The notes: generated by a model not told the origin, from the letters alone. DNA of 64,000 nt from UBA4742 sp963785815 (GCA_963785815.1 CAWAWN010000002.1:868001-932000), one strand, 5' to 3'. Counted from the stretch's first letter, positions 16,586-24,848 are shown. Numbers and translations: made by a program.

Positions 16586-17692
16586 ATGGGGCTCGACCGG
16601 GTGCGGCTCGGGGTGGTCGGCATCGGCAACATCGCGGCCATGAACGTCCGGGGCTACCTCGACCACGAGCGCTGCGACGTGGTGGCCCTGTGCGATCCCC
16701 GCGTCGACCACGCCCGCGAGATGGCCGATGCGTGGGGGGTGCCCACGGTCTACGGCGAGCTCGACGACCTGCTGGCCGACGACGGCATCGACGCGGTCGA
16801 GATCCTCACCCCCACCCACCTGCACCACGCCCACGTGCTGGCCGCGCTGGACGCGGGCAAGCACGTCTCGGTGCAGAAGCCGATCGCCAACACGGTCGAG
16901 CAGGGACAGGAGATGGCCCGCCGGGCCACCGAGCGGGGCCTGGTCCTGCGGGTCAGCGAGTGCTACGCCCACTACCCGCCGCTGGAGCGGGCCCGCCAGC
17001 TGATCGCCGAGGGGGCCATCGGCGCCCCCACCAACGTCCGCATCCGCACGGTGGTGGGCCAGACCGACTCGGCCTTCCAGACCGGGTTGTGGGGCGAGGG
17101 CTACGTGTGGCGGCTCAACCACCAGAGCCCCGGCGGTCACCTGTTCGACGACATGGTGCACAAGTACGCCATGGCCCTCTGGCTGGTCGAGCCCGACATC
17201 GTCTCGGTGCAGGCGGTGGTGCGCCGGCGTGACCTGTTCTTCGAGCCGTGCAACGTGCTGTTCGAGTACGAGGACCCGTCGCTGCTGGGAGCCATGGAGG
17301 TGTCCTACGCCCCGAAGATGTGGATGCGCTCGCAGTACTACGGCGCCGACGAGTTCTTCGAGGTGCAGGGCGACGAGGGGTTCCTGTGGGTCACGCGCTG
17401 CACCGGCGAGATGCTGGACCTGGCGCCGGTGATGGTCTACCGGGGGACCGAGGGCGACCCGGCCATGACCGGCTACGAGGTGGAGGCCGACTGGGGCGCC
17501 GGCTTCACCCGGTCGTCGGCCCACTTCGTCGACGCCCTGGTGGACGGGACCACCCCCGACATGACCGCGGCCGAGGCGGTCAAGGTTCTCCAGCTCTGCT
17601 TCGCGGTGTACGAGGCCGGCAACTCCGGCGGGCGCGTCGATCCCCGGACCATGACCGGATCGGTGACCCCGACCGGCTGGGCCGAGTGGTGA
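16586..17692 (+). CDS. Gfo/Idh/MocA family oxidoreductase
   Basis: A 368-residue NAD(P)-dependent sugar or polyol dehydrogenase of the Gfo/Idh/MocA family. The Rossmann motif GVVGIGNIA sits at about 9-17, then LTPTHLHHAHVLAALDAGKHV and the cofactor-binding QKP (about 98-100, where EKP is more usual). The substrate domain contains SPGGHLFDDMVHK, which carries the usual active-site Asp and His. A GGGGAGG site precedes the ATG. Its stop overlaps the GTG of the VOC gene, so the pair is translationally coupled and probably acts in one pathway, such as the catabolism of an unusual sugar or inositol derivative. Confidence 0.9.
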   Translation: MGLDRVRLGVVGIGNIAAMNVRGYLDHERCDVVALCDPRVDHAREMADAWGVPTVYGELDDLLADDGIDAVEILTPTHLHHAHVLAALDAGKHVSVQKPIANTVEQGQEMARRATERGLVLRVSECYAHYPPLERARQLIAEGAIGAPTNVRIRTVVGQTDSAFQTGLWGEGYVWRLNHQSPGGHLFDDMVHKYAMALWLVEPDIVSVQAVVRRRDLFFEPCNVLFEYEDPSLLGAMEVSYAPKMWMRSQYYGADEFFEVQGDEGFLWVTRCTGEMLDLAPVMVYRGTEGDPAMTGYEVEADWGAGFTRSSAHFVDALVDGTTPDMTAAEAVKVLQLCFAVYEAGNSGGRVDPRTMTGSVTPTGWAEW

Positions 17693-18063
17693 CCGTCACC
17701 GGCGTGGCCAACCTGGCCGTGAAGGTGACCGACCTGGACGCGGCCATCGCCTGGTACGAGCAGGCCGGGGCGGTGGTGTCGAACCGCATGGAGTGGAACG
17801 GGTCCGAGCGGGCCGACGTGGCCCTCGGCGCCCTGTCGCTCACCCTGTTCACCCGCGCCATCTACGAGGACGAGGTGACGCTCCCCGAGGAGGGCTTCCT
17901 GCACCCGGCGTTGTTCACCGACGACCTGGAGGCCGAGCTCGCCGGCCACCAGGTGGTGTGGGGTCCGGCCGAGGTCTCGGGACCGTTCGGGCGGCGCCGC
18001 ATCGCCTTCGTCACCGCCCCGGGCGAGATGCGCCTCGAGTTCATGGAACAGCTCCCCGACTGA
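17689..18063 (+). CDS. VOC/glyoxalase superfamily protein
   Basis: A 124-residue protein made of the paired beta-alpha-beta-beta-beta units of the VOC fold (VANLAVKVTDLDAAIAWYEQAG at the start, MRLEFMEQ at the end, carrying a possible metal-ligand Glu). It begins with GTG in a GTGA overlap with the preceding oxidoreductase and is therefore translationally coupled to it. VOC enzymes are metal-dependent isomerases, epimerases or dioxygenases. Pairing with a Gfo/Idh/MocA enzyme suggests an epimerase or isomerase on the same substrate, which is inference. Confidence 0.8.
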   Translation: MTVTGVANLAVKVTDLDAAIAWYEQAGAVVSNRMEWNGSERADVALGALSLTLFTRAIYEDEVTLPEEGFLHPALFTDDLEAELAGHQVVWGPAEVSGPFGRRRIAFVTAPGEMRLEFMEQLPD

Positions 18064-18087
18064 TCAGGCGGCCCCTCCGCCCCCCGA

Positions 18088-18133
18088 ACTTGCGTTGGCT
18101 CCTGCTCCTCCAGGGGCACCTTTCAACGCAAGT
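18088..18133. terminator. Hairpin repeat family 3, copy 1, between convergent genes
   Basis: A perfect 10-bp inverted repeat, ACTTGCGTTG (18088-18097) and CAACGCAAGT (18124-18133), with a TCCA-GGGG centre. It shares its outer GCGTTG/CAACGC arms and the TCCA or CCGA loop area with hairpins at 20584-20628 and 49039-49080. The right arm contains the last codons and stop of the sigma factor gene. It could terminate transcription from both directions. Confidence 0.55.
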
Positions 18134-19346
18134 CCAGCTGAGTGGCGCGATCTTCGAGGAAGGATCGCTCCTCGTCGTTGGCCGTGGCCTCGATGGCGGC
18201 CTGGTAGGCGCGGTCCGCCTCGCGGTCGCGCCCCAGCCGGTGCAACAGCTCGGCCCGCACCGCGTGCACGCGGTGGTAGCGGCTGGCGTCGAGGGCGTCG
18301 ACCAGGGCCAGCGCCGGCTCGGGCCCGTGCACCTCGGCCACGGCCACCGCCCGGTTGAGCGCCACCACCGGGGTGGGCGTCAGGGCCCAGAGCTGGTCGT
18401 AGAGGGCCAGCACCTGCCTCCAGTCGGTCTCAGCCGCGGTGGCGGCATCGCTGTGCACGGCGTTGATGGCCGCCTGGAGCTGGTAGGGACCCGGCTCCCC
18501 CCGTCGCAGGCACCGCCGCACCAAGGCCTGGCCCTCCTCGATCAGGCCTCGATCCCAGTCGCCGCGGTCCTGGTCGGCCAACACGACCAGCGCGCCCTCG
18601 GGATCGACGCGGGCCGGCCGCCGCGACTCGGTGAGCAGCATCAGCCCGAGCAGGCCGAGCACCTCGGGCTCGTCGGGCAGCAGGTCGGCCAGCACCCGGG
18701 TGAGCCGGGTGGCTTCGGCGCACAGGTCGTCACGCACCAGGTCGGCACCTGAGCTGGCCAGGTACCCTTCGTTGAAGATGAGGTAGAGCACGGCCAGCAC
18801 GGTGCGCAGGCGGTCGGGCAAGTCGGCGGCCTCGGGCACCCGGTAGGGGATGCCGGCGTCACGGATCTTGCCCTTGGCCCGGACCAGGCGCTGAGCCATG
18901 GTCGACTCGGGCACCAGGAAGGCGCGGGCGATCTCGGTCGTGGTCAGCCCACCCAGCAGGCGCAGGGTGAGGGCGACGCGGGCGTCGGGCGAGAGGGTGG
19001 GGTGGCAGCAGGTGAAGATCAGGCGCAGCCGATCGTCGCCCACCGCGCCCTCGTCGACGGGTTCGCGCTCGGCGTGCACCAGGGCGGCCCGGGCATGGCG
19101 GTCGGCACGCGAGGCCTCGCGCCGCAACCGGTCGATGGCGCGCCGGCGGGCGGTGGTGATGATCCACCCGGCCGGGCTCGGCGGCAGGCCCTCGGCGGGC
19201 CATCGGGCGGCCGCCACCGTGAACGCGTCCTGCACCGCGTCCTCGGCGATGTCGATGTCGCCGAAGACGCGGGTCAGCACGGCCACCGCCCGCCCGGACT
19301 CCTGGCGGTACACCCGCTCGAGCCGGGCGGGCGACACCCCGGCCAT
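18123..19346 (-). CDS. ECF sigma factor, ECF42-like, with C-terminal TPR-like extension
   Basis: A 407-residue sigma factor. Region 2 (about 8-75, including DIAEDAVQDAF and PAGWIITTARRRAIDRLR) and region 4 (about 110-170, LLGGLTTTEIARAFLVPESTMAQRLVRAKGKIR) are followed by a long helical extension. The extension carries NEGY and DWRQVLALYDQL and PVVALNRAVAVAE, the features of ECF42 (SigJ-like) proteins. These have no anti-sigma factor, and control is thought to lie in the extension. It starts 5 bases after the stop of the DGPF gene, the usual ECF42 partner. Probable targets are the DGPF gene and nearby genes. Confidence 0.92.
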   Translation of the reverse strand: MAGVSPARLERVYRQESGRAVAVLTRVFGDIDIAEDAVQDAFTVAAARWPAEGLPPSPAGWIITTARRRAIDRLRREASRADRHARAALVHAEREPVDEGAVGDDRLRLIFTCCHPTLSPDARVALTLRLLGGLTTTEIARAFLVPESTMAQRLVRAKGKIRDAGIPYRVPEAADLPDRLRTVLAVLYLIFNEGYLASSGADLVRDDLCAEATRLTRVLADLLPDEPEVLGLLGLMLLTESRRPARVDPEGALVVLADQDRGDWDRGLIEEGQALVRRCLRRGEPGPYQLQAAINAVHSDAATAAETDWRQVLALYDQLWALTPTPVVALNRAVAVAEVHGPEPALALVDALDASRYHRVHAVRAELLHRLGRDREADRAYQAAIEATANDEERSFLEDRATQLDLR

Positions 19347-19351
19347 CGCGG

Positions 19352-19702
19352 CTAGGCCTCGTCCCCGTAGAAGGGTCGCACCTCGATGGGCAGCGTGGTG
19401 GCGCGGGCCACCTTGGTGCCCCAGGCCATGGCCGCGTCGAGGTCGGCGGCGTTGATGATGGTGAGCCCGCCCAGGTACTCCTTGGTCTCCAGGAAGGGGC
19501 CATCGGTGGTGAGCAGCTCGCCGTCCCGCAGCTGCACCACGGTGGCGGTGGACGGTGAGTTGAGGCCGCCGGAGAACACCCAGGCACCGGCGTCGGCCAT
19601 CTCCTGTCGGACCGCTTCCACCTGCGCCATGATGCCGGCCAGGACCTCGGGGGCGGGCGGCTCGCCCGGGGGTTGGTACACGCTGAGCAGGTACTGCTTC
19701 AT
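19352..19702 (-). CDS. DGPF-type (YCII-related) protein, ECF42 partner
   Basis: A 116-residue protein of the YCII-related fold. The signature DGPF is at about residues 72-75 (TTDGPFLETKEYLGG), and the closing VRPF is typical. These proteins form ferredoxin-like dimers of unknown catalytic role. They are regularly encoded next to ECF42 sigma factors, as here, with 5 bases between the genes. AAGGAGG lies just before the ATG at 19702, which excludes longer upstream starts. Confidence 0.9.
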   Translation of the reverse strand: MKQYLLSVYQPPGEPPAPEVLAGIMAQVEAVRQEMADAGAWVFSGGLNSPSTATVVQLRDGELLTTDGPFLETKEYLGGLTIINAADLDAAMAWGTKVARATTLPIEVRPFYGDEA

Positions 19703-19902
19703 GTCGGTGCCTCCTTGGCTGGAGCCTCGACCCGATGTCGCGGACTCGCCCCCTACACGAACGGGACGGGTCGAGATCGACATCGTCGTCGGATCGGTGG
19801 ACTCCATGATGGTCAGGTCGTCGGCGTCCCCACCCGCCACCGCGCGGGCCATCGGTGTCCTGTTCGTGCCGCGGGCACGAGGAGGCCGCGGCGCGACGGG
19901 GC

Positions 19903-19908
19903 TACCGT
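19903..19908 (+). promoter_or_regulatory. -10 box TACCGT of a leaderless gene
   Basis: TACCGT lies 8 bases before the GTG at 19917 and there is no ribosome binding site. The 214-bp gap 19703-19916 also has to carry the promoter of the divergent DGPF-sigma operon; I see no further palindrome in it. Confidence 0.5.
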
Positions 19909-19916
19909 GGCCGGCC

Positions 19917-20384
19917 GTGGCTGATCCCGCACCGTCCTGGGGCCGCAACGCCGACCACGTGACCATCGCCGTGCGCGACGTCGAGGCCGCGGTCGAGCTG
20001 CTGGGCCACTTCGGGTTCCGGCGCGACCACGACGCCAGCATCGACGGCGGGGCGCCGGCCGAGTACATGGGGATGCCGACGATGCGGGCCGACCACATCA
20101 CCCTGGCGCTGGCCGATGCGACCCCGCGGTTCGAGATCCAGCTGTTGCACTTCACCGACGACGACGGCGTCGACCCGGCGGGGGCGGTGCCGTCGAACCT
20201 GACCCGGCGGGGGATGAACCACCTGGCCCTGCGGGTGGACGACCTGGCCGCCGCCTCGGCCCACCTGCGCTCGGTGGGCGTCCTCCCCATGAACGACGAG
20301 CTCGACTTCGTCAGGCGCAAGCTCCAGTTCTTCGAGGGGCCCGAGGGCGTGACCATCGAGCTGGCGGAGTGGGTCAGCGGCTGA
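19917..20384 (+). CDS. VOC family protein
   Basis: A 155-residue single-chain VOC protein. It begins with HVTIAVRDVEAAVELLGHFGF, whose His is a probable metal ligand, continues with FEIQLLHF, then MNHLALRVDDLAAASAHLRSVG with the second His, and ends with GVTIELAEW supplying a Glu. This His/His/Glu arrangement fits a metal-dependent lyase or isomerase such as methylmalonyl-CoA epimerase or lactoylglutathione lyase, but the length and sequence do not single out one. The GTG start was chosen from the leaderless -10 box and because the similarity begins just after it. Confidence 0.82.
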   Translation: MADPAPSWGRNADHVTIAVRDVEAAVELLGHFGFRRDHDASIDGGAPAEYMGMPTMRADHITLALADATPRFEIQLLHFTDDDGVDPAGAVPSNLTRRGMNHLALRVDDLAAASAHLRSVGVLPMNDELDFVRRKLQFFEGPEGVTIELAEWVSG

Positions 20385-20690
20385 GGCCAAGAACACCCTG
20401 CTTCCGCGTGCCGCGGGGGCAGACTGGCGCGATGGCCGGTTCGCTCCTGGGCGCCCGGACGCTGGTGGGCTTCGCCGCCGCCGCCGCCGCCGCCGCCACC
20501 GACCTGGCCCGATCCACGCCCTCCTACCGCCGCCCCCGGATCCGATCCCGGCCCCCGGAGCCGGTCCCCCGCCGCACCCGAGTTTGGCGTTGATCTGCAC
20601 CCCTCCAGGGGTGAGGATCGACGCCGAAGTGGATGGTGGGGGCGGGCCGGAGCCGCCCCCCGAACCGGAGCCGGAGCCGGAGCTTGCGGA
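20385..20690. other. Non-coding gap with a weak 53-codon frame and a hairpin
   Basis: This stretch of about 306 bases lies between the VOC gene and a truncated acetyltransferase. It holds an ATG frame at 20432-20593 (53 residues, Ala-repeat then Arg/Pro-rich) with a CAGACT box 6 bases upstream, which resembles the leaderless promoters here but encodes nothing recognisable. It also holds the family 3 hairpin at 20584-20628. I see no other feature. Confidence 0.4.
20584..20628. terminator. Hairpin repeat family 3, copy 2
   Basis: A long stem of about 20 bp with three or four mismatches, TTGGCGTTGATCTGCACCCC (20584-20603) and its near-complement (20608-20628), loop TCCA. It shares the GGCGTTGAT...CACCCC arm with the hairpin at 49039-49080. 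Confidence 0.6.
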
Positions 20691-20949
20691 TCAGGCAGGG
20701 GGAGGAGCGGGGCGCAGGTAGGTCGTGCTGGTGGAGGCGGCCGCGAACCCCGCCGATCGGTAGAGCTGGGTCGAGGCCGGGTTGTCCAGCTCGTGGCTCA
20801 CCTTCAACCGGGTGGCGCCGCAGGCGGCCAGGCGGGCCAGCCCCTCGGCCACCAGCACCCCGCCCAGCCCTCGACGCTGGTGGGCGTCCTCGGTGCGCAT
20901 GGGCTCGAGCATGCCCACCGACGTGACCGGGTCTGACAATACCGAATAG
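20691..20949 (-). pseudogene. Truncated GNAT acetyltransferase (C-terminal part)
   Basis: About 80 codons match the C-terminal half of a GNAT domain: motif A (EPMRTEDAHQRRGLGGVLV, the acetyl-CoA pyrophosphate loop) and motif B (NPASTQLYRSAGF). The N-terminal half is missing. Upstream the sequence runs straight into the HxlR promoter region, with no start that would give a full domain. An internal ATG at 20912 could still yield a short peptide. I read it as the remnant of a deletion or rearrangement in front of the HxlR gene. Confidence 0.7.
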
Positions 20950-20990
20950 AGTTCTATGAAGCAACCGACTTGACGAGAGCTCGGTAGGAT
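20946..20990 (+). promoter_or_regulatory. HxlR gene promoter with palindrome
   Basis: ATAGA-GT-TCTAT at 20946-20957 is a perfect short palindrome in a locally AT-rich patch. TAGGAT at 20985-20990 ends 6 bases before the ATG at 20997, so the gene is probably leaderless. The palindrome is a natural candidate for autoregulation by the HxlR protein. Confidence 0.5.
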
Positions 20991-20996
20991 GAAGCC

Positions 20997-21512
20997 ATGC
21001 GCAGAACCAGCTTCGAGGACGTGAACTGCTCGGTGGCCCAGTGCCTCGAGGTGGTGGGCGAGTGGTGGAGCCTGATGGTGGTGCGCGACGTCTTCCTGGG
21101 CGTGACCCGCTTCGACGACCTGCGCAGCCGGCTGGGCATCTCCCGCAACGTGCTCGCCGATCGCCTCGACCACCTGGTGGCCCACGGGGTGCTCGAGCGG
21201 GTGCCCTACCAGCAGCACCCGTTGCGCCATGACTACCGGCTGACCGAGAAGGGTGTCGACCTGTGGCCGGTGCTGACGGCCATGCGCCAGTGGGGTGACC
21301 GCTACGCCGCCCCCGACGGGCCGCCGCTCGAGTTGGTGCACAAGGGCTGCGGCGAGCGGATCGAGGTGCTGGGGACCTGCTCGCACTGCGGCGAGGTGCT
21401 CCACGCCCGCGACGTGCGGGCCGTGCCTGGCCCGGGTGGGCGCGACGGCACCATCCCACCCGCGGAGATGCGCCACCGGCGGGTGGCCGAGGTCGGGGCG
21501 GCGCGCTCGTGA
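20997..21512 (+). CDS. HxlR family transcriptional regulator
   Basis: A 171-residue regulator with an HxlR-type winged helix (about 8-100): NCSVAQCLEVVGEWWSLMVVRD, then LGISRNVLADRLDHLVAHGVLER and the wing YRLTEKGVDLWPVL. Cys11 lies where HxlR proteins often carry a redox- or aldehyde-sensing Cys. The C-terminal part has HKGCGE and CSHCGE, two Cys pairs that could bind zinc. Its end overlaps the thioesterase-like gene by a GTGA junction, so it probably controls its own operon. Confidence 0.9.
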   Translation: MRRTSFEDVNCSVAQCLEVVGEWWSLMVVRDVFLGVTRFDDLRSRLGISRNVLADRLDHLVAHGVLERVPYQQHPLRHDYRLTEKGVDLWPVLTAMRQWGDRYAAPDGPPLELVHKGCGERIEVLGTCSHCGEVLHARDVRAVPGPGGRDGTIPPAEMRHRRVAEVGAARS

Positions 21513-22339
21513 CCGCGCTGGCTGACACCGACCGGTTCGCGGTGGCCACCGCCGTCGAAGCCGATGCCGCGGCCGATGCCGATGGCCACCAGCTCTACCG
21601 GGGCGCCATCGCCGAGGGCTGGGACATCGCCACCAACGCCAACGGTGGCTACCTGTTGGCGTTGACGGCGCGGGCCATGATCGAGGCCACCGGTCGCGCC
21701 GATCCGGTGACGGTGACCGGCCACTACGTCGCCCCGGGCAAGCCCGGCCCGGTGGAGATCCCCACCGAGGTGCTCAAGCAGGGGCGAAGGTTCGGCACCG
21801 CCCGGGCCACCCTCGTCGCCGATGGTCGACCGGTGGTCACCGCCCTGGGCACCTTCGGCGACCTCAGCCAGGCCGCCGGCCCGCTGCTGATCGATCGCGC
21901 CCCACCCGAGCTGCCCGAGCCCGACGCCTGCGTGCGCCTTGTGCCGACCAACACCTTCCCGCCCCCGTTCATGGGTCGAGTCGAGCTGCGCCTGCACCCG
22001 GAGGACGCCAGCTACGCCACGGGTGACAAGACCGGTCGCCTGCTCATGCGCGGGTGGTTCCGACTGCCCGACGGACAGCCGGTCGACACCATGGCCCTGC
22101 TGTGCGCGGTCGACGCCTTCCCACCGACCGCCTTCAACGCCCACCTGCCCGTGGCCTGGACGCCCACCGTCGAGCTCACCGCCCACGTGCGGGCCCGCCC
22201 GGCGCCCGGTTGGCTGCGCTGCCAGTTCTCCACGCACTTCGTGAGCGGCGGCTTCCTCGAGGAGGACGGCGAGATCTGGGATGCCGAGGGCCGCCTGGTG
22301 GCCCAGTCCCGCCAGCTGGCCCTGGTCCCCCAGAGCTGA
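21509..22339 (+). CDS. Acyl-CoA thioesterase II-like (double hotdog) protein
   Basis: A 276-residue protein with two hotdog halves, as in TesB-like acyl-CoA thioesterases. The first half has GWDIATNANGGYLLALTARAM and TVTGHYVAPGKPGPVEI; the second has LLMRGWFRLPDGQPVDTMALLCAVDAFPPT and ends with EIWDAEGRLVAQSRQLALV, the usual closing strand. Proteins of this actinobacterial type hydrolyse acyl-CoA thioesters. The GTG start overlaps the HxlR gene's stop by four bases, so the regulator and enzyme are co-expressed. Confidence 0.85.
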   Translation: MTALADTDRFAVATAVEADAAADADGHQLYRGAIAEGWDIATNANGGYLLALTARAMIEATGRADPVTVTGHYVAPGKPGPVEIPTEVLKQGRRFGTARATLVADGRPVVTALGTFGDLSQAAGPLLIDRAPPELPEPDACVRLVPTNTFPPPFMGRVELRLHPEDASYATGDKTGRLLMRGWFRLPDGQPVDTMALLCAVDAFPPTAFNAHLPVAWTPTVELTAHVRARPAPGWLRCQFSTHFVSGGFLEEDGEIWDAEGRLVAQSRQLALVPQS

Positions 22340-22420
22340 CCCCGCCCGGCCTGCCGTAGGCCTGCGCGCCCGGCCCGATCGGCGGATCGGGGAGCGCGGT
22401 GCCGATGCCAGACTCGGGGC

Positions 22421-23977
22421 ATGGAGCTGGCTCGGCTGGTGGCAGCCGCGGATCAGGTGGGAGCCACGTCGTCGCGCACGGCCAAGCGCGACGCTCTGGC
22501 CGCGCTGCTCGTCGCCCTGAACCCGGCGGAGATCGAAGCCGGCGTCGGCTTCCTGGTGGGGGAGCCTCGCCAGGGTCGGGTGGGTGTGGGCTGGGCCACG
22601 GTGGCCGATGCGGCGGCGACGGTCGACGGTGGTGGGCCGGCGCTGGAGGTGCTCGACCTCGACCGGGCGCTGGACCGGCTGGCCACCACCCAGGGCCCGG
22701 GCTCGGTGCGGGTCCGCGGGCAGATCCTGGGCGACCTGTTCGCCCGGGCCACGCCGGCCGAGGCCGACTTCCTGCGTCGGCTGCTGGTGGGGGAGCTGCG
22801 GCAAGGGGCGCTCGAGGGCGTCATGGTCGAGGCGGTGGCCGCCGCCGCCCACGTGCCCGCCGCCCTGGTGCGCCGGGCCACCATGTTGGGCGGAGACCTC
22901 CGCGTCAGCGCCCGGGTGGCGCTCACCCAGGGCCGCGCCGGGCTCGAGGCGGTGGGCCTCACGGTCTTCCGCCCGGTGCAGCCGATGTTGGCGTCCACGG
23001 CCGACCAGCTGGAGGCGGCGCTGGGTGACGGCCAGCTGGCCTCGGTGGAGTGGAAGCTCGACGGCGCACGCATCCAGGTGCACCGCCAGGGCGACCGGGT
23101 CGAGGTGTACACCCGCAACCTGAACGTGGTCACCTCCCGCCTGCCCGAGGTGGTCGAGGTGGTGCGGGCGCTGCCGGCCACCGAGCTGGTGCTCGACGGC
23201 GAGGTGCTGGGACTGGAGGGGGAGCGGCCCGAGGCCTTCCAGGACACCATGAGCCGGTTCGGCCGCGACGACCCGGCCGGGCACGGCCTGGCCCTGCGAC
23301 CCTTCTTCTTCGACGTGCTCCGGGCCGACGGCGCGGATGTGATCGACCGCCCCCTCCGCGAACGCCTGGAGGTGCTCGACGCGGTGGCGCCCGGCCTGGT
23401 CATGCCTCGTCTGGTCACGTCGTCGCCCGCCGACGCCGAGTCGTTCGTGACCGCCACCCTGGCCGCCGGCCACGAGGGGGTGATGATCAAGGACGCGTCC
23501 AGCCCGTACGTGGCCGGCCGCCGAGGCAAGGCCTGGCGCAAGCTCAAGCCGGTGCACACCTTCGACCTGGTCGTGTTGGCCGTCGAGTGGGGTCACGGCC
23601 GACGCCGGGGGTGGCTGTCGAACCTGCACCTGGGGGCCCGGGACACCGACCCCATGGCCCGGCGTGTCGGGAACGCCGGGGCGGGATCCGGGTTCGTGAT
23701 GGTGGGCAAGACCTTCAAGGGCCTGACCGACGCCCTGTTGACCTGGCAGACCGAGGAGCTGTTGGCCCGGGAGGTCGGGCGCGAGGGCCACGTCGTGCAC
23801 GTGCGCCCGGACCTGGTGGTGGAGGTGGCCATCGACGGGGTCCAGACCTCCACCCGGTATCCAGGCGGGGTGGCCCTGCGCTTCGCCCGCGTCAAGCGGT
23901 ACCGCCCCGACAAGTCGGCCACCGAGGCCGACACCATCGACTCGCTACGCCAGATGCTGGGCCACGACGTCGGCTAG
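22421..23977 (+). CDS. ATP-dependent DNA ligase (LigB-like)
   Basis: A 518-residue ATP-dependent DNA ligase of the archaeal/actinobacterial type. An N-terminal DNA-binding domain (about 1-200) is followed by the adenylation domain with motif I EWKLDGARIQVHR (nucleophile Lys at about 210), ELVLDGEVL (motif III), GHEGVMIKD (motif IV) and WRKLKP (motif V), then an OB-fold with VVEVAIDGVQ. It is an accessory repair ligase next to the essential NAD-dependent LigA, as in mycobacteria. The ATG has a CAGACT box 6 bases upstream. Its end overlaps the convergent hydrolase by 33 bases. Confidence 0.93.
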   Translation: MELARLVAAADQVGATSSRTAKRDALAALLVALNPAEIEAGVGFLVGEPRQGRVGVGWATVADAAATVDGGGPALEVLDLDRALDRLATTQGPGSVRVRGQILGDLFARATPAEADFLRRLLVGELRQGALEGVMVEAVAAAAHVPAALVRRATMLGGDLRVSARVALTQGRAGLEAVGLTVFRPVQPMLASTADQLEAALGDGQLASVEWKLDGARIQVHRQGDRVEVYTRNLNVVTSRLPEVVEVVRALPATELVLDGEVLGLEGERPEAFQDTMSRFGRDDPAGHGLALRPFFFDVLRADGADVIDRPLRERLEVLDAVAPGLVMPRLVTSSPADAESFVTATLAAGHEGVMIKDASSPYVAGRRGKAWRKLKPVHTFDLVVLAVEWGHGRRRGWLSNLHLGARDTDPMARRVGNAGAGSGFVMVGKTFKGLTDALLTWQTEELLAREVGREGHVVHVRPDLVVEVAIDGVQTSTRYPGGVALRFARVKRYRPDKSATEADTIDSLRQMLGHDVG

Positions 23978-24697
23978 GACCGAAGCGAAGCCGGCGGGAT
24001 CGGTCACGGCGGGGATGTGCCCCGAATCGACCCGGACCACCGACGGCGGGCTGGGCAGGCGAGCGACCATCTCGGTCTGCATGGCCGGCGGGACGGGTCG
24101 GTCGTGCTCGTTGAGCAGGTAGATGACCGGGATGTCCGCCGGCACCTGCGACCAGTGCACCGGCTGGAAGTAGTGGTTCATCGTGTCGGGGACGCACCGC
24201 ACGGGATCGACCACGAAGGCCAACGTGTCGTCGTCGAGCGGCTCGCCGCCGTAGCTGCGCCGGAACACCTCGGGGTCGTCGGGTGGCCCGGGGGTGGTCA
24301 GCTCGGTGCCGCTTCGCTCGGCCATCTCGACGCCCAGCAGCACCCCGTCGCGGTGCCGTTCCTGCATGCAGTCCAGGCCCCGGCCGCCTTCGGGGGGCAC
24401 CGAGGCGGCGTTGAGCACGATGGCGCCCACCCGGTCGCCCAGCGCCGCCACCACCCCGGGCACCACCAGGCCACCCGACGAGTGGGCCACCACCACGATC
24501 GGATCGGCGAGGTCGGCGGAGTGCACGTCGTCCAGGACCGAGGCCACCTCCTGGTCGACGGTCAGGGTGGGCAGGTGCCCCGGCTTCTGGTTGCGCCCAG
24601 GCAGGTCGACGGCCAGCGCCGGCTGGTCGAGCTCGGGCCGCAACCGGTCCCAGAAGCGGGCCGTGCTCCCGCCGCCGTGGATCAGCAGGTAGCTCAT
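23945..24697 (-). CDS. Alpha/beta hydrolase
   Basis: A 250-residue hydrolase of the salicylic-acid-binding-protein/hydroxynitrile-lyase-like type. It begins directly with YLLIHGGG (oxyanion hole), has VVVAHSSGG as nucleophile elbow (Ser around 91), NEHDRPVP for the acid and DSGHIPAVTDP for the His. The start at 24697 is fixed by GGAGGG 9 bases upstream. The sequence further upstream is an 18-base tandem repeat rather than coding. The substrate is unknown, probably an ester. Confidence 0.85.
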   Translation of the reverse strand: MSYLLIHGGGSTARFWDRLRPELDQPALAVDLPGRNQKPGHLPTLTVDQEVASVLDDVHSADLADPIVVVAHSSGGLVVPGVVAALGDRVGAIVLNAASVPPEGGRGLDCMQERHRDGVLLGVEMAERSGTELTTPGPPDDPEVFRRSYGGEPLDDDTLAFVVDPVRCVPDTMNHYFQPVHWSQVPADIPVIYLLNEHDRPVPPAMQTEMVARLPSPPSVVRVDSGHIPAVTDPAGFASVLADVVAQHLA

Positions 24698-24707
24698 GGT
24701 GTCGATC

Positions 24708-24817
24708 CCTCCGTGCCGGGGCGGGCCCTCCGTGCCGGGCGGGCCCTCCGTGCCGGGCGGGCCCTCCGTGCCGGGCGGGCCCTCCGTGCCGGGCGGGCCC
24801 TCCGTGCCGGGGGCGGC
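24708..24817. repeat. 18-base tandem repeat containing ribosome-binding-like sites
   Basis: About six head-to-tail copies of CCCTCCGTGCCGGGCGGG. On the minus strand each copy reads GGCACGGAGGG, and the copy nearest the hydrolase supplies its ribosome binding site. Copy number change here would alter the leader of the hydrolase mRNA. Confidence 0.85.
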
Positions 24818-24848
24818 CCTCCGACGACGGCGCGGCCCCGGCGGCACC

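Noticed and set aside
20970..20975. TTGACG as a -35 box for the HxlR gene
   Set aside because: Only 9 bases separate it from TAGGAT, far from the usual 16-18, so it was not used as evidence.
23945..24847. An N-terminal GTEGPP-repeat extension of the hydrolase
   Set aside because: The repeat translates in this frame, but the hydrolase begins with its own ribosome binding site at 24697, and the repeat is better seen as leader DNA.
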